Shown here in pieces: positions 30,608 through 39,285 of a stretch of 64,000 nt of DNA. The translations under genes and the position numbers were made by a program. Location: NCBI RefSeq assembly GCF_008369105.1, contig NZ_VINQ01000002.1, positions 291,298-355,297 on the forward strand, written 5' to 3'. The number at the start of each line of letters is the position of its first letter. The first letter of the stretch is position 1. Under the pieces are notes generated by a model, which worked only from the letters and a program-made list of their open reading frames with translations, did not search any database and was not told the origin of the DNA. Source of the stretch: Aquicoccus porphyridii. GTDB lineage: Bacteria; Pseudomonadota; Alphaproteobacteria; Rhodobacterales; Rhodobacteraceae.

Positions 30608-31927
30608 TCAGCCCTTGGCGCGGATCACCTGCAAGAGCGGCAAGAGCTTGCCCATGTCCGGGCCATGACTCATGCCGGTGAGCGCCTTTCTCAGAGGCAT
30701 GAAGAGCCCACGCCCCTTGCGCCCCGTCGCCTCTTTCACCGCCGCGGTCCATTGTGCCCATGTTTCGCCGTCGCGCTGTTCCGGCAGGATCGCCATGGCC
30801 TCGGCCACGAAATCGGCGTCCTCGGCATCAATCACCGGCTCGGCCCCGTCGCGGCACATCACCCACCAGGCGGCGATGTCCTTGCGGGTCTCGATATTCT
30901 CGCGCACCGCTTCCCAGAAATCGGCGAACTTGTCCTCGGGCACACCCGCCGCGGCCAGCTCACCAGCCACCGTTTCCAGCGGCGCAGCATGCAAGAGCCG
31001 CGCGGTCAGCGGAAACAGGTCCTCGACGTCGAATTTCGTCGGGTTGGTGCCGAACCGGGTGATGTCGAACCCGTCGATCAGCGCCCCCATGTCATCGTGC
31101 AATTCCACCGGGTCGCTCGACCCCAGCCGCGCCATCAGGGAAAGCAGCGCCATCGGCTCGACCCCGCGTTCGCGCAGATCGCGCAGGGCCAGCACGCCGA
31201 GGCGTTTCGACAACGCCTCGCCCTGCGGTCCGGTCAACAGGCTGTGATGCGCGAATTGCGGCACCGTTCCGCCCAGCGCCTCGATGATCTGGATCTGGGT
31301 CGCGGTGTTGGTCACGTGATCGGCGCCGCGCACCACGTGGGTCACGCCCATCTCGGTATCGTCCACCACCGAGGCCAGCGTATAGAGCACCTGCCCGTCG
31401 GCGCGGATCAGTACCGGGTCGGACACGCTCGCCGCGTCGATCGAGGTGGGACCGGCGATGCCGTCCTGCCATTCGATCCGCGCGTGGTCGAGCTTGAAGC
31501 GCCAGTATCCGCCGCGCTCTTCGCGCAGCCGCGCCTTCTCGCCCTCGCCGAGGTCAAGCGCTGCGCGGTCGTAAACCGGCGGGCGCCCCATGTTGAGCTG
31601 TTTCTTGCGCTTGAGGTCGAGTTCGGTCGGCGTTTCGAAACATTCATAGAACCGCCCCATCTCGCGCAGCCGGTCCGCCGCCGCCGCGTAGCGGTCGAGC
31701 CGCTCGGACTGCCGCTCGACCCGGTCCCAATGCAGCCCCAGCCAGTCGAGATCGCGCTTGATCGCGTCGACATATTCCTCTTTCGAGCGTTCCGGGTCGG
31801 TGTCGTCGATGCGCAGGATGAACTGCCCGCCAGCCTTGCGCGCAATCAGGAAATTCATCAGGGCGGTGCGCAGGTTGCCGACATGGATATAGCCGGTGGG
31901 CGAAGGCGCAAAACGTGTCGTGACCAT
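30608..31927 (-). CDS. gltX: Glutamyl-tRNA synthetase
   Basis: 439 residues from ATG 31927. A class I synthetase: the HIGH-type signature is in SPTGYIHVGNLRTAL and the KMSKS-type motif in EALSKRLGVL. The Rossmann domain is followed by the C-terminal helical anticodon domain, shorter than in E. coli, as usual in alphaproteobacteria, which often have two gltX copies; if so one may charge tRNA-Gln with Glu. Upstream frame continuing to 32818 has no family likeness and was not used. Confidence 0.95.
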   Translation of the reverse strand: MVTTRFAPSPTGYIHVGNLRTALMNFLIARKAGGQFILRIDDTDPERSKEEYVDAIKRDLDWLGLHWDRVERQSERLDRYAAAADRLREMGRFYECFETPTELDLKRKKQLNMGRPPVYDRAALDLGEGEKARLREERGGYWRFKLDHARIEWQDGIAGPTSIDAASVSDPVLIRADGQVLYTLASVVDDTEMGVTHVVRGADHVTNTATQIQIIEALGGTVPQFAHHSLLTGPQGEALSKRLGVLALRDLRERGVEPMALLSLMARLGSSDPVELHDDMGALIDGFDITRFGTNPTKFDVEDLFPLTARLLHAAPLETVAGELAAAGVPEDKFADFWEAVRENIETRKDIAAWWVMCRDGAEPVIDAEDADFVAEAMAILPEQRDGETWAQWTAAVKEATGRKGRGLFMPLRKALTGMSHGPDMGKLLPLLQVIRAKG

Positions 31928-32101
31928 GAAAGCCTCTCGCAATGGCGGTGCAGGGATTGGCGTGCCACATCCCACACCCGGCGGGCTTTGTCCAGAAAGC
32001 ACCGCCGGGGGTCGCGCGCGCCGTTCACATGGTCGTGACATCCGAATGCCCGCATCATGCGTATCATGCAGACCAGCCAGACATCCAAGGGAGAACCCGA
32101 C

Positions 32102-33034
32102 ATGACCAGACCCGCCTTTTCCATCACCCGCCGCCGCGCGCTCATCGGTGCCGCCGCCCTGCCCCTCGCCGCCGCCGCATCCCGCCCGGCCTTTGCCGCG
32201 GCCGAAATGCTGGGCATGGCGACGACCCGCTTCAACCGCTTCAAGCTGGGCGATTTCGAGGTCACGGCGCTGCTTGCGGGCACCCGCACCGTGCCCGATC
32301 CGCAAACCATCTTCGGCCTCAATGCCAGCGAGGAGGATTTCGCCGCCGCCTCCGCCGCCGCCCGTATCCCCACCGACAAGGCGCAGTTCTTCTTCACCCC
32401 CACGGTGGTCAATACCGGGTCGGAGCTCATCCTCTTTGACACCGGCCTCAACCCCGGCGGCATCACCGGCGCGCTGCGCGCCGCGGGTTACGAGCCAGAT
32501 CAGGTCGACCGCGTGGTGATCACCCACATGCATGGCGACCATATCGGCGGCGTCTCCGAGGGCAGCGCAGCCACCTTCGTCAATGCCGCCCATGTCACCG
32601 GCGCGGCCGAATTCGACGCCTGGGACATGTCCGGCAACGAGACGTTCGAAGCCAAGGTGCGCCCGCTGGCCGAGCAATTCACCATGATCGGCGACGGCGA
32701 CAGCATCGCCCCCGGCATCACCGCCATGGCCGCCTTCGGCCACACCCCCGGCCACATGACCTACATGATCGAAAGCGGCGGCCAGCAACTCCTGCTCGGC
32801 GCCGATTTCGCCAACCATTACGTCTGGTCACTGGCCTATCCCGACTGGGAGGTCCGTTTCGATCGCGACAAGGAAATGGCCGCCAAGACCCGCCGCCGCA
32901 TCCTCGACATGCTGGCCGCCGACAAGATCCCGTTCATCGGCTATCACATGCCTTGGCCTGCCATGGGCTTTGTCGAAACCCGGGGCGAGGGGTTTCATTA
33001 CGTGCCCACATCCTACCAGATGATGCTTGAGTAA
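32102..33034 (+). CDS. Tat-exported metallo-beta-lactamase-fold hydrolase
   Basis: 310 residues from ATG 32102. It begins with a twin-arginine signal (ITRRRALIGAAALPLAAAAS), so it is folded in the cytoplasm and exported. The metal site is THMHGDHIGG at about residue 140 and later GHTPGHM; further ligands follow in LLGADFANH. The family hydrolyses esters, thioesters, lactones and sulfur compounds; this one resembles the quorum-quenching or arylsulfatase-like branch only in general. Substrate is unknown. Confidence 0.88.
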   Translation: MTRPAFSITRRRALIGAAALPLAAAASRPAFAAAEMLGMATTRFNRFKLGDFEVTALLAGTRTVPDPQTIFGLNASEEDFAAASAAARIPTDKAQFFFTPTVVNTGSELILFDTGLNPGGITGALRAAGYEPDQVDRVVITHMHGDHIGGVSEGSAATFVNAAHVTGAAEFDAWDMSGNETFEAKVRPLAEQFTMIGDGDSIAPGITAMAAFGHTPGHMTYMIESGGQQLLLGADFANHYVWSLAYPDWEVRFDRDKEMAAKTRRRILDMLAADKIPFIGYHMPWPAMGFVETRGEGFHYVPTSYQMMLE

Positions 33035-33061
33035 GCCGCCCCTGCGCGCCATATGCGGGCC

Positions 33062-33460
33062 ATGACCGATGGCCCGCTGCCCACGCTCGACGAGATCGAA
33101 CAGATCGCCCGCGATACCGTCGCGGGCTTTCCCGCGCCGTTCCGCGCCGCCGCCCGCGCCGTGGCGATCCACGTGGCCGACTGGCCCGACGCGCAGATGC
33201 TGCGCGAGCTCGACATCGACGATGCGCGCGAGCTGACCGGGCTATACGAGGGCATCCCGCTGACCGAGAAATCGTTCTTCGATCAGCCCACCGGCCCGGA
33301 TCGCGTGTGGCTTTTCCGCGAACCCATCCTCGACGAATGGCGCACCCGCGGCGACGTCGACCTGGCCGAGCTGGTCGCCCATGTCACCGTGCATGAATTC
33401 GCCCATCATTTCGGCTGGTCCGACGACGACATCGCCACCATCGACCGCTGGTGGGAGTGA
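33062..33460 (+). CDS. Small zincin-like metallopeptidase-family protein
   Basis: 132 residues from ATG 33062 (ATG 33053 is possible). The motif HEFAHHFG near residue 113 is the HExxH zinc site of the Zincin_1 (PF06262-type) family, and the preceding LVAHVTVHEFAHH helix fits. The family is widespread and poorly characterised; proteolysis has not been broadly shown. It follows the exported hydrolase by 27 bases, so the two may be co-transcribed. Confidence 0.87.
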   Translation: MTDGPLPTLDEIEQIARDTVAGFPAPFRAAARAVAIHVADWPDAQMLRELDIDDARELTGLYEGIPLTEKSFFDQPTGPDRVWLFREPILDEWRTRGDVDLAELVAHVTVHEFAHHFGWSDDDIATIDRWWE

Positions 33461-33484
33461 GCACCGGTCCGGGCAACGCCCGGC

Positions 33485-33505
33485 AAACCGTCCAGTGGAC
33501 GGTTT
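33485..33505. terminator. Perfect hairpin between converging genes
   Basis: AAACCGTCC and GGACGGTTT pair perfectly around a three-base loop. It lies 24 bases after the zincin stop, before the converging VOC gene end. There is no T tract, so termination is likely rather than certain; a smaller relative (GTCCAAACGGAC) is at about 62250. Confidence 0.5.
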
Positions 33506-33571
33506 GAGGTGCAAACGGACGAAGCCCAAACCGGCCCGAGCAAGCCCCGAACCGGCCCCGCCCGGCTTGGC

Positions 33572-33952
33572 TCAGGGATAGCTCACAACCTCCCATTCCG
33601 TGCCGTCATGATCCCTGAAATAGAACCGACGGCCCGGTTCGTAATCGGCGTGGGAATGCGGCTCCAGCCCCGCCGCCTTGACCTTGGCCTCGACCGCATC
33701 GAGATCCTCGACCAGCACCCCGATATGGTTGAGCCCGCCGGTGGTGGTATAGCTGTCCACCGGCCGACCGGCCTGCTCTGGATGGCGATAGAGCGCCACA
33801 TAGGTCTCGTCATCGCCCACATGCGCGCTCTCGCCACTATGGATCGACCCGCCGCGCCAGCGCAGTTTCCAGCCGAACACGTCCTGGACAAGCGCGATGG
33901 ACCGATCCAGATCGCTCACCGTCACGTTCACATGCTCCAGTTTCGTCACCAT
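33572..33952 (-). CDS. VOC/glyoxalase-fold protein under SoxR control
   Basis: 126 residues from ATG 33952, chosen because AAAGGAGG stands six bases upstream. A glyoxalase-type domain with LEHVNVTVSDLDRSIALVQDVFGWKLRW, then NHIGVLVEDLDAVEAKVKAAG and RRFYFRDHDGTEWEVVSY; His at about residue 6, His at about 76 and Glu at about 121 could bind metal. Divergent from soxR with a SoxR-type promoter between them, so it is probably induced by redox-cycling compounds, perhaps binding or modifying them. The chemistry is unknown. Confidence 0.9.
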   Translation of the reverse strand: MVTKLEHVNVTVSDLDRSIALVQDVFGWKLRWRGGSIHSGESAHVGDDETYVALYRHPEQAGRPVDSYTTTGGLNHIGVLVEDLDAVEAKVKAAGLEPHSHADYEPGRRFYFRDHDGTEWEVVSYP

Positions 33953-33982
33953 GATATGCCTCCTTTTCAAATGACAATCTGG

Positions 33983-34019
33983 ACGCTAATCTCTCAACCT
34001 AACTTTAGGTCAAGAGATT
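33983..34019 (-). promoter_or_regulatory. SoxR operator with MerR-type promoter
   Basis: A 32-base dyad at 33988-34019 matches in 13 of 16 pairs and contains ACCTAACTTTAGGT. On the minus strand TTGACC (34008-34013) and TAGCGT (33983-33988) would be the -35 and -10 boxes, separated by 19 bases, the abnormally long spacer that MerR-family activators correct. The promoter points to the VOC gene, and the dyad ends five bases before the soxR ATG, so SoxR probably also limits its own synthesis. Confidence 0.8.
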
Positions 34020-34023
34020 TTTC

Positions 34024-34494
34024 ATGCCCCCCAGCCCCAAGGACATGCTGCCCATCGGCCATATCGCCAAGCGCACCGGCCTCGCCGTCTCGGCGATCCG
34101 CTTTTACGAGGACAAGGGCCTGATCCGCGCCACCCGCACCGCCTCGGGCCAGCGCCGTTTTGCCCGCGCCGACATCCGCCGGCTCTCCTTCATCCGAATC
34201 GCGCAGGGCCTTGGTCTCACGCTGCCCGAGATCGCGGCGCTTCTGTCGGACCTGCCCGATGGCCGCACCCCGACCGCCCGCGACTGGAAGGCCATCTCGC
34301 ACCGGATTCGCGCCACCCTCGACGCCCGCATCGCCACGCTCGAAAAACTGCGCGACGATCTCGACGGCTGCATCGGCTGCGGCTGCCTCAGCCTCGACAA
34401 ATGCCGCCTCTACAATCGCGACGACCGCGCCGCCGCGCGAGGTTCCGGCCCGCGCTACCTCATGGGCGACAGCGCTTCGGACCCGCAGGGCTGA
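34024..34494 (+). CDS. soxR: Redox-sensitive activator SoxR
   Basis: 156 residues, MerR family. The N-terminal helix-turn-helix is IGHIAKRTGLAVSAIRFYEDKGLI. Cys116, Cys119, Cys121 and Cys127 (CIGCGCLSLDKC) give the exact C-x2-C-x-C-x5-C [2Fe-2S] motif of SoxR, at nearly the same positions as in E. coli. There is no soxS nearby, as in most bacteria outside the enterics, so targets are probably controlled directly; the divergent VOC gene is the clear one. Confidence 0.95.
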   Translation: MPPSPKDMLPIGHIAKRTGLAVSAIRFYEDKGLIRATRTASGQRRFARADIRRLSFIRIAQGLGLTLPEIAALLSDLPDGRTPTARDWKAISHRIRATLDARIATLEKLRDDLDGCIGCGCLSLDKCRLYNRDDRAAARGSGPRYLMGDSASDPQG

Positions 34495-34509
34495 CCCCAC
34501 CGAACGGCG

Positions 34510-34621
34510 GATTAATCAATTTTCCCTTAAGAAATGCCGCAACGCGGCGGTGCACGCCCGACAGCCGGGGCGCAGCCGGAGATCACCCCCCGGCTTTCGC
34601 CGCACCGCAGCGCCGTTAACC
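34510..34621. repeat. Intergenic GTTAACC element, copy 2
   Basis: The core GCAACGCGGCGGTGCACG, ACAGCCGGGGCGCAGCCGGA and TCACCCCCCGG matches the copy at 57 kb base for base over long runs. The right end is GTTAACC (34615-34621); the left end is the variant GATTAATC. The right end supplies the TAA stop codon of nadE on the minus strand. Confidence 0.6.
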
Positions 34622-36277
34622 ACCCGGATCGCGCCAGCGGTTGACGATCGGGTAACGCCGGTCGAGCCAGAAGGCGCGCGGGCTCAACCTTGTGCCCGGG
34701 GCAGACTGGAACCTCTTGTATTCGCTGATATAAATCAGGTGCTCGATCTTCCTGACCACGTCGCGGTCGTGCCCCACCGCCACGCAATCGGCCACGCTCG
34801 CCTCCTGATCGACCAGCATTTCCAGAATGGAATCAAGCACTTCGTAAGGTGGCAGGCTGTCCTCGTCCTTCTGGTCCGGGCGCAATTCCGCACTCGGCGG
34901 CTTGTCGATCACGCGCGGCGGAATCACCTCGCCCCCCGGCCCCTTCATCCACGGCCGATGATTGGCGTTGCGCCACCGGCACGTGGCAAAGACCCGGGTC
35001 TTGTACATATCCTTGATCGGGTTGTAACCACCTGACATATCACCATAAATCGTGGCATAGCCAACCGCCACCTCGCTCTTGTTGCCAGTGGTCAAAAGCA
35101 TCTCGCCGAACTTGTTGCTCAGCGCCATGAGCAACAATCCGCGCAGCCTCGACTGGATGTTCTCCTCGGTCACGTCCGGCGCCGTCCCCTCGAACAAGGG
35201 GGCCAGGGTTTCGGTCACAGCGGCACGGGATTTCCCAATCGGAACAGTGTCATAGCGACATCCCAACCGCTCGGCCACCGCCGTCGCATCGGCCAGCGAG
35301 TCCTCGGACGTATATTCCGAAGGCAGCATCACGCAGCGCAGGTTCTCCGGCCCCAGCGCATCCGCCGCGATGGTCGCCACGATCGCGCTGTCGATCCCCC
35401 CCGACAGGCCCAGAAGCGCCTTGGAAAACCCGGTCTTGCGCATGTAATCGCGCAGGGATTCAACCATCGCGCGGTAATCCTGCTCCTCGACCCCCGGCAG
35501 ATGTGCCTTCATCCCCGGTTCCGCGCGCCAGCCGTCAGCCCCGCGCGTGAAATCGACATGCGCTATTTCCTCATCGAAAACAGGAAGTTGCACGGCCAGC
35601 TCCCCATGCGGGTTGAGCACGAAACTGGCCCCGTCAAAGACCTGGTCATCCTGCCCGCCCACCATGTTGAGATAGACCACCGGCAGCCCCGTCTCGATCA
35701 CCCGCGCCACCATCTTGTTGGCCCGCACGTCGAATTTCTGCCGGTAATAGGGGCTGCCATTGGGGATCAGCAGGATCTCGGCCCCGGTCTCGGCCAGCGT
35801 CTCGGCCACGTCCTCATACCATCCATCCTCGCAGATCGGGCTGCCGATACGCAGATCGCCCACCACGTAAGGCCCCGTCACCGGCCCGCTTTCAAACACG
35901 CGCACCTCGTCGAACACGGTCTCGTTGGGCAGGTGATGCTTGAGAACCGTGGCCGTGATCCGCCCGCCCCGACAGATGTAATACGCGTTGTAAAGCGCCG
36001 CGCCCTCGAGCGCCGGGCCGCCAATCGCAAGCGCCGGTCCATCCGCGCAATCGCGCGCCAGCGTCTCGATCGCCTCTATCGCGGCTTGATGAAAAATCGG
36101 TTTCATCACAAGGTCTTGGGTGTTGTAACCGGTGATGAACATCTCGGGCAGCGCAACCAGGTCGGCACCTGCGTCGCGGCCCGTTTCCCAGGCCCTGCGC
36201 GCCTTCTCGGCGTTGCCGTCGATATCGCCCACAACCGGGTTAAGCTGCGCCAGCGTCAGGCGGAATTGATCGCTCAT
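34616..36277 (-). CDS. nadE: Glutamine-dependent NAD synthetase
   Basis: 553 residues. The N-terminal 270 residues are a nitrilase-fold glutaminase with the Glu-Lys-Cys triad (ALPEMF, VLKHHLPN, ICEDGWYED). The C-terminal domain is the ATP-dependent NAD synthetase with the P-loop GLSGGIDSAIVATIA. It amidates deamido-NAD as the last step of NAD synthesis. The stop codon lies in the end of the repeat element. Confidence 0.96.
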   Translation of the reverse strand: MSDQFRLTLAQLNPVVGDIDGNAEKARRAWETGRDAGADLVALPEMFITGYNTQDLVMKPIFHQAAIEAIETLARDCADGPALAIGGPALEGAALYNAYYICRGGRITATVLKHHLPNETVFDEVRVFESGPVTGPYVVGDLRIGSPICEDGWYEDVAETLAETGAEILLIPNGSPYYRQKFDVRANKMVARVIETGLPVVYLNMVGGQDDQVFDGASFVLNPHGELAVQLPVFDEEIAHVDFTRGADGWRAEPGMKAHLPGVEEQDYRAMVESLRDYMRKTGFSKALLGLSGGIDSAIVATIAADALGPENLRCVMLPSEYTSEDSLADATAVAERLGCRYDTVPIGKSRAAVTETLAPLFEGTAPDVTEENIQSRLRGLLLMALSNKFGEMLLTTGNKSEVAVGYATIYGDMSGGYNPIKDMYKTRVFATCRWRNANHRPWMKGPGGEVIPPRVIDKPPSAELRPDQKDEDSLPPYEVLDSILEMLVDQEASVADCVAVGHDRDVVRKIEHLIYISEYKRFQSAPGTRLSPRAFWLDRRYPIVNRWRDPGG

Positions 36278-36453
36278 TTGGCCCCCTCAGGATCGTCCCC
36301 GCCAGATTTAACAGATCATGGCCCGAGGGGAAGCCAATTTGCCGCCCATCCCGCCGCCCCGGGCAAAAGACGTTGCCCCTCGCGGCCCCGTCGCTTAGAT
36401 TTCCCGCATCGAGGCTGCATGTGATGGCCAGATCAAACAGGGGGCCGGGCACG

Positions 36454-37854
36454 ATGATGACCGCACGCAGAATGAGGCTGACCGCATATGCCGTGGCACT
36501 GGCCCTCGGCCTGCCAGCCGCCGCACAGGACGGCGAGACCCGAACCAAGCAATACGACGATGGCGGAGTCTACGAGGGCACGTTCCGCAACGGGCTCCAG
36601 CATGGGGAAGGCACGTATCGTTTACCCAACGGTTACGAATACACCGGAGAGTGGGTCGACGGCGAGATTCGCGGTCGCGGCATCGCCCGCTTCCCCAACG
36701 GCTCGGTCTACGAGGGCGAATTTGCCAAGGGCAAGCCCGAGGGCGTGGGCCGAATCGTGTTCTCCGACGGCGGCACCTACGAGGGCGACTGGGTCGACGG
36801 CAAGATCACCGGCCAGGGCATCGCGGTCTATGCCAACGGCACCCGCTACGAAGGCGGGTTTCGCAACGCCATGCACCACGGGCGCGGGGTGATGACCTCG
36901 CCCAATGGCTATGAATACAACGGTGACTGGATCAACGGCGTCAAGGAAGGGCGCGGCCGCATCACCTATCCCGACGGCGCAATCTACGAAGGCCAGATCG
37001 TGCAGGGGGCGCGCGAAGGCGAAGGCACGCTCACCATGCCCGACGGGCTGGTTTACGAAGGGCTCTGGAAAGACGGCCAGATCAACGGCACCGGCACGCT
37101 CACCCAGCCCAACGGCGATGTCTACGAGGGCGCGCTCGTCGCCGGACAACGCGAAGGCATGGGCAAGGTGACCTATGCCAACGGCGATGTCTACGAGGGC
37201 GAATTCACCGGCGACAAGCGCGAGGGCCAGGGCACGTTCGAGGGCGCCGACGGCTATCGCTACGAAGGCAGCTGGGTCGATGGTCGGATCGAGGGGTCGG
37301 GCACGGTCACCTATCCCGACGGGTCGGTCTATGTCGGCCAGTTCCGCGATGACGTCGCCGATGGCGAGGGCAAGATCACCTACCCCGACGGCTCGACCTA
37401 TGAAGGTGAATGGAAAGCGGGCGTGATCGACGGCAACGGCAAGGCCGTCTATGCCAACGGCGTCACCTACGAAGGCGGTTTTCGCAACGCGCGCAATCAC
37501 GGGTTCGGCGTGATGACCTATGCCGATGGCTATCGCTACGAAGGCGAATGGCAAGACGGCCAGCGCCACGGCGAGGGCACCGCGACCTACCCCGACGGCA
37601 CCATCTACAAGGGCACCTTCGAAAATGGTCAGCGCCACGGCGAAGGCGAGATCACCATGCCCGACGGTTTCCGCTATTCCGGCGAATGGAAGGAAGGGCA
37701 GATTTCCGGCGAAGGCCGCGCAACCTATGCCAATGGCGACGTCTATACCGGCACCTTCCTCAACGGCAAACGCCAGGGCAACGGCACCATGGTCTATGCC
37801 GAGGGCGGAGAGGAAAGCGGCACCTGGGCAAACGGCGCGTTGCAGGACGAATAG
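36454..37854 (+). CDS. Secreted MORN-repeat protein with 18 full repeats
   Basis: 466 residues from ATG 36454 (AGGGGG upstream; ATG 36424 is possible). Residues 7-25 are a signal peptide (core LTAYAVALALGLPAAAQ). From residue 34 to 447 there are 18 gap-free repeats of 23 residues of the form YPDGSxYEGEWxxGxxxGxG, and a worn 19th repeat ends the protein. There is no other domain. Repeats 1-9 match repeats 10-18 in register, so the array arose by doubling of a nine-repeat block. MORN arrays bind lipids or proteins and form rods; here the protein would lie in the periplasm or outside. It ends 47 bases before the membrane regulator gene. Confidence 0.93.
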   Translation: MMTARRMRLTAYAVALALGLPAAAQDGETRTKQYDDGGVYEGTFRNGLQHGEGTYRLPNGYEYTGEWVDGEIRGRGIARFPNGSVYEGEFAKGKPEGVGRIVFSDGGTYEGDWVDGKITGQGIAVYANGTRYEGGFRNAMHHGRGVMTSPNGYEYNGDWINGVKEGRGRITYPDGAIYEGQIVQGAREGEGTLTMPDGLVYEGLWKDGQINGTGTLTQPNGDVYEGALVAGQREGMGKVTYANGDVYEGEFTGDKREGQGTFEGADGYRYEGSWVDGRIEGSGTVTYPDGSVYVGQFRDDVADGEGKITYPDGSTYEGEWKAGVIDGNGKAVYANGVTYEGGFRNARNHGFGVMTYADGYRYEGEWQDGQRHGEGTATYPDGTIYKGTFENGQRHGEGEITMPDGFRYSGEWKEGQISGEGRATYANGDVYTGTFLNGKRQGNGTMVYAEGGEESGTWANGALQDE

Positions 37855-37901
37855 GGCATGCCACGACTGGCCGCCGCGCACAGGTTCGCCACCGGCGGAT
37901 C

Positions 37902-39143
37902 ATGTTGAAATCCGCCCGCGCCTGCGGTCTCGTTCTGGGCCTTCTGGCCATCCTTCCCCTGCGTTCTCTCGCCCAGGAAACACCCGAAAACGAGATCCGC
38001 ATCGGCGTTCTCGCCTTTCGCGGCTGGGTGGCGACGGAACCGCACTGGAAACCGCTCGAACGCTATCTCGCCGATGCGCTGGGCCAGCCGACGCGCCTTG
38101 TGCCCGTGACACTGACCTCGGCGGGGCCGCTGATCGACAATGGCGGCGTGCATTTTCTCGTCACCAACCCGGGCCATTTCGTGACCCTGGCCCGCACCCG
38201 CCCGATGAGCGTTCTGGCCTCGCGCAAGCGCCATGTGTCCGACGGCACGCTCGCCTCAGAGTTCGGCAGCGCCATCATCACCGCCGCCGACAGCCCGGTG
38301 CACACGCTCAAACATGCCGCCGACCGCCGCCTTGTTGCGGTCGATCCGAATGCATTCGGCGGGTTCCAGATCGCCTGGGCCGCGTTCCGCGAACACGGGA
38401 TCGACCCGTTCACCGACGTCGCCGCGCTCGATTTCGTGGGGTTTCCGATGGACCGCATCATCGACGACGTGCTGGCCGGGCGCACCGATATCGGCATCGT
38501 GCGCAGTGGCCTGATCGAGGAACTGGCCGCCGAGGGCAAACTCGATCCGGCGCGGCTGCGCGTGCTCAACCCCAACGCCTCCTACACCTATCCCGATTCA
38601 CTCTCGACCCGGCTGTTTCCCGAATGGCCCTTCCTTGCGCTGGCGGGCAGCCCCGCGATGGTGCGCGATCGCATGGCCCTGGCTCTGCTTGCCCTTCAGG
38701 ACGACACGTTGCGCCAGCGATACGGGCTGCGCGACGGCTGGGGCGCCCCGCAAAGCTATCACGCGGTCGAGGCGCTGCTCTCGGATTTTACCACGCGGCT
38801 CGACCGGGGCAGCACGACCGCACGGCTCCTCCCGCCCGTATCGGCCATTGTCGCACTGCTGCTGGTGCTCGGCGCCCTCTGGCGCCTGCGCCGCCGTCGC
38901 GAGGCCGCACCCGCCGCCGCGCCCGGCCCGTCTCCTGACACGCCCGCCATCCCGCTCACCCAACGCGAACGCGAAATCCTCGATCTGGTCCGGCTGGGCC
39001 ATTCGTCCAAGGAAATCGCCCGGTCCCTCGGGATCAGCCCCAAGACCGTCGAGTTCCACCGCGCCAACCTGCTGCGCAAGCACGAGGCGCGCAGCACAGT
39101 TGAGTTGATCACCAAGGCCGCCCCGGCGGATGGCCCATCCTGA
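37902..39143 (+). CDS. Membrane one-component regulator: PhnD/TtrS-like sensor plus LuxR HTH
   Basis: 413 residues from ATG 37902. Residues 1-24 are a signal sequence; residues about 30-300 are a PhnD-type periplasmic binding domain with NEIRIGVLAFRGW, LVTNPGHFVTLART and GRTDIGIVRSGLIEELAAEGKL, very like the sensor part of TtrS tetrathionate histidine kinases. A single membrane helix at about 312-329 is followed by arginines, a Pro/Ala linker and a LuxR/NarL DNA-binding domain at about 351-404 (LTQREREILDLVRLGHSSKEIARSLGIS, then KTVEFHRANLLRKH). There is no kinase or receiver domain, so sensing and DNA binding are in one protein. The downstream DsrE-like gene is the likely target, hence a sulfur-compound signal is proposed. 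Confidence 0.87.
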   Translation: MLKSARACGLVLGLLAILPLRSLAQETPENEIRIGVLAFRGWVATEPHWKPLERYLADALGQPTRLVPVTLTSAGPLIDNGGVHFLVTNPGHFVTLARTRPMSVLASRKRHVSDGTLASEFGSAIITAADSPVHTLKHAADRRLVAVDPNAFGGFQIAWAAFREHGIDPFTDVAALDFVGFPMDRIIDDVLAGRTDIGIVRSGLIEELAAEGKLDPARLRVLNPNASYTYPDSLSTRLFPEWPFLALAGSPAMVRDRMALALLALQDDTLRQRYGLRDGWGAPQSYHAVEALLSDFTTRLDRGSTTARLLPPVSAIVALLLVLGALWRLRRRREAAPAAAPGPSPDTPAIPLTQREREILDLVRLGHSSKEIARSLGISPKTVEFHRANLLRKHEARSTVELITKAAPADGPS

Positions 39144-39256
39144 TGCGCCGCCGCCAAACCTGGGGAATACCCTAGCCCCCCGAGAGGCTTTTCAGGTGAT
39201 GCTGCGGGTTACGACCTGCCTGTCGTGATGAGATACTTCTTCCATCCGATCCATGC

Positions 39257-39262
39257 TATGAT
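39257..39262 (+). promoter_or_regulatory. -10 box of the DsrE-like gene
   Basis: TATGAT lies 23 bases before the ATG, without a good -35 box 16-18 bases upstream, as expected of an activated promoter. The dyad-like GGGGAATACCC at about 39162 is a candidate LuxR/NarL-type activator site. A clear AGGGAGG ribosome site follows. Confidence 0.45.
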
Positions 39263-39285
39263 CGAAACCAAGGGAGGAACCAACC

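Noticed and set aside
36622-37881. Antisense frame of 419 codons with its own 23-residue periodicity
   Set aside because: The periodicity is only the mirror of the MORN repeats on the plus strand.
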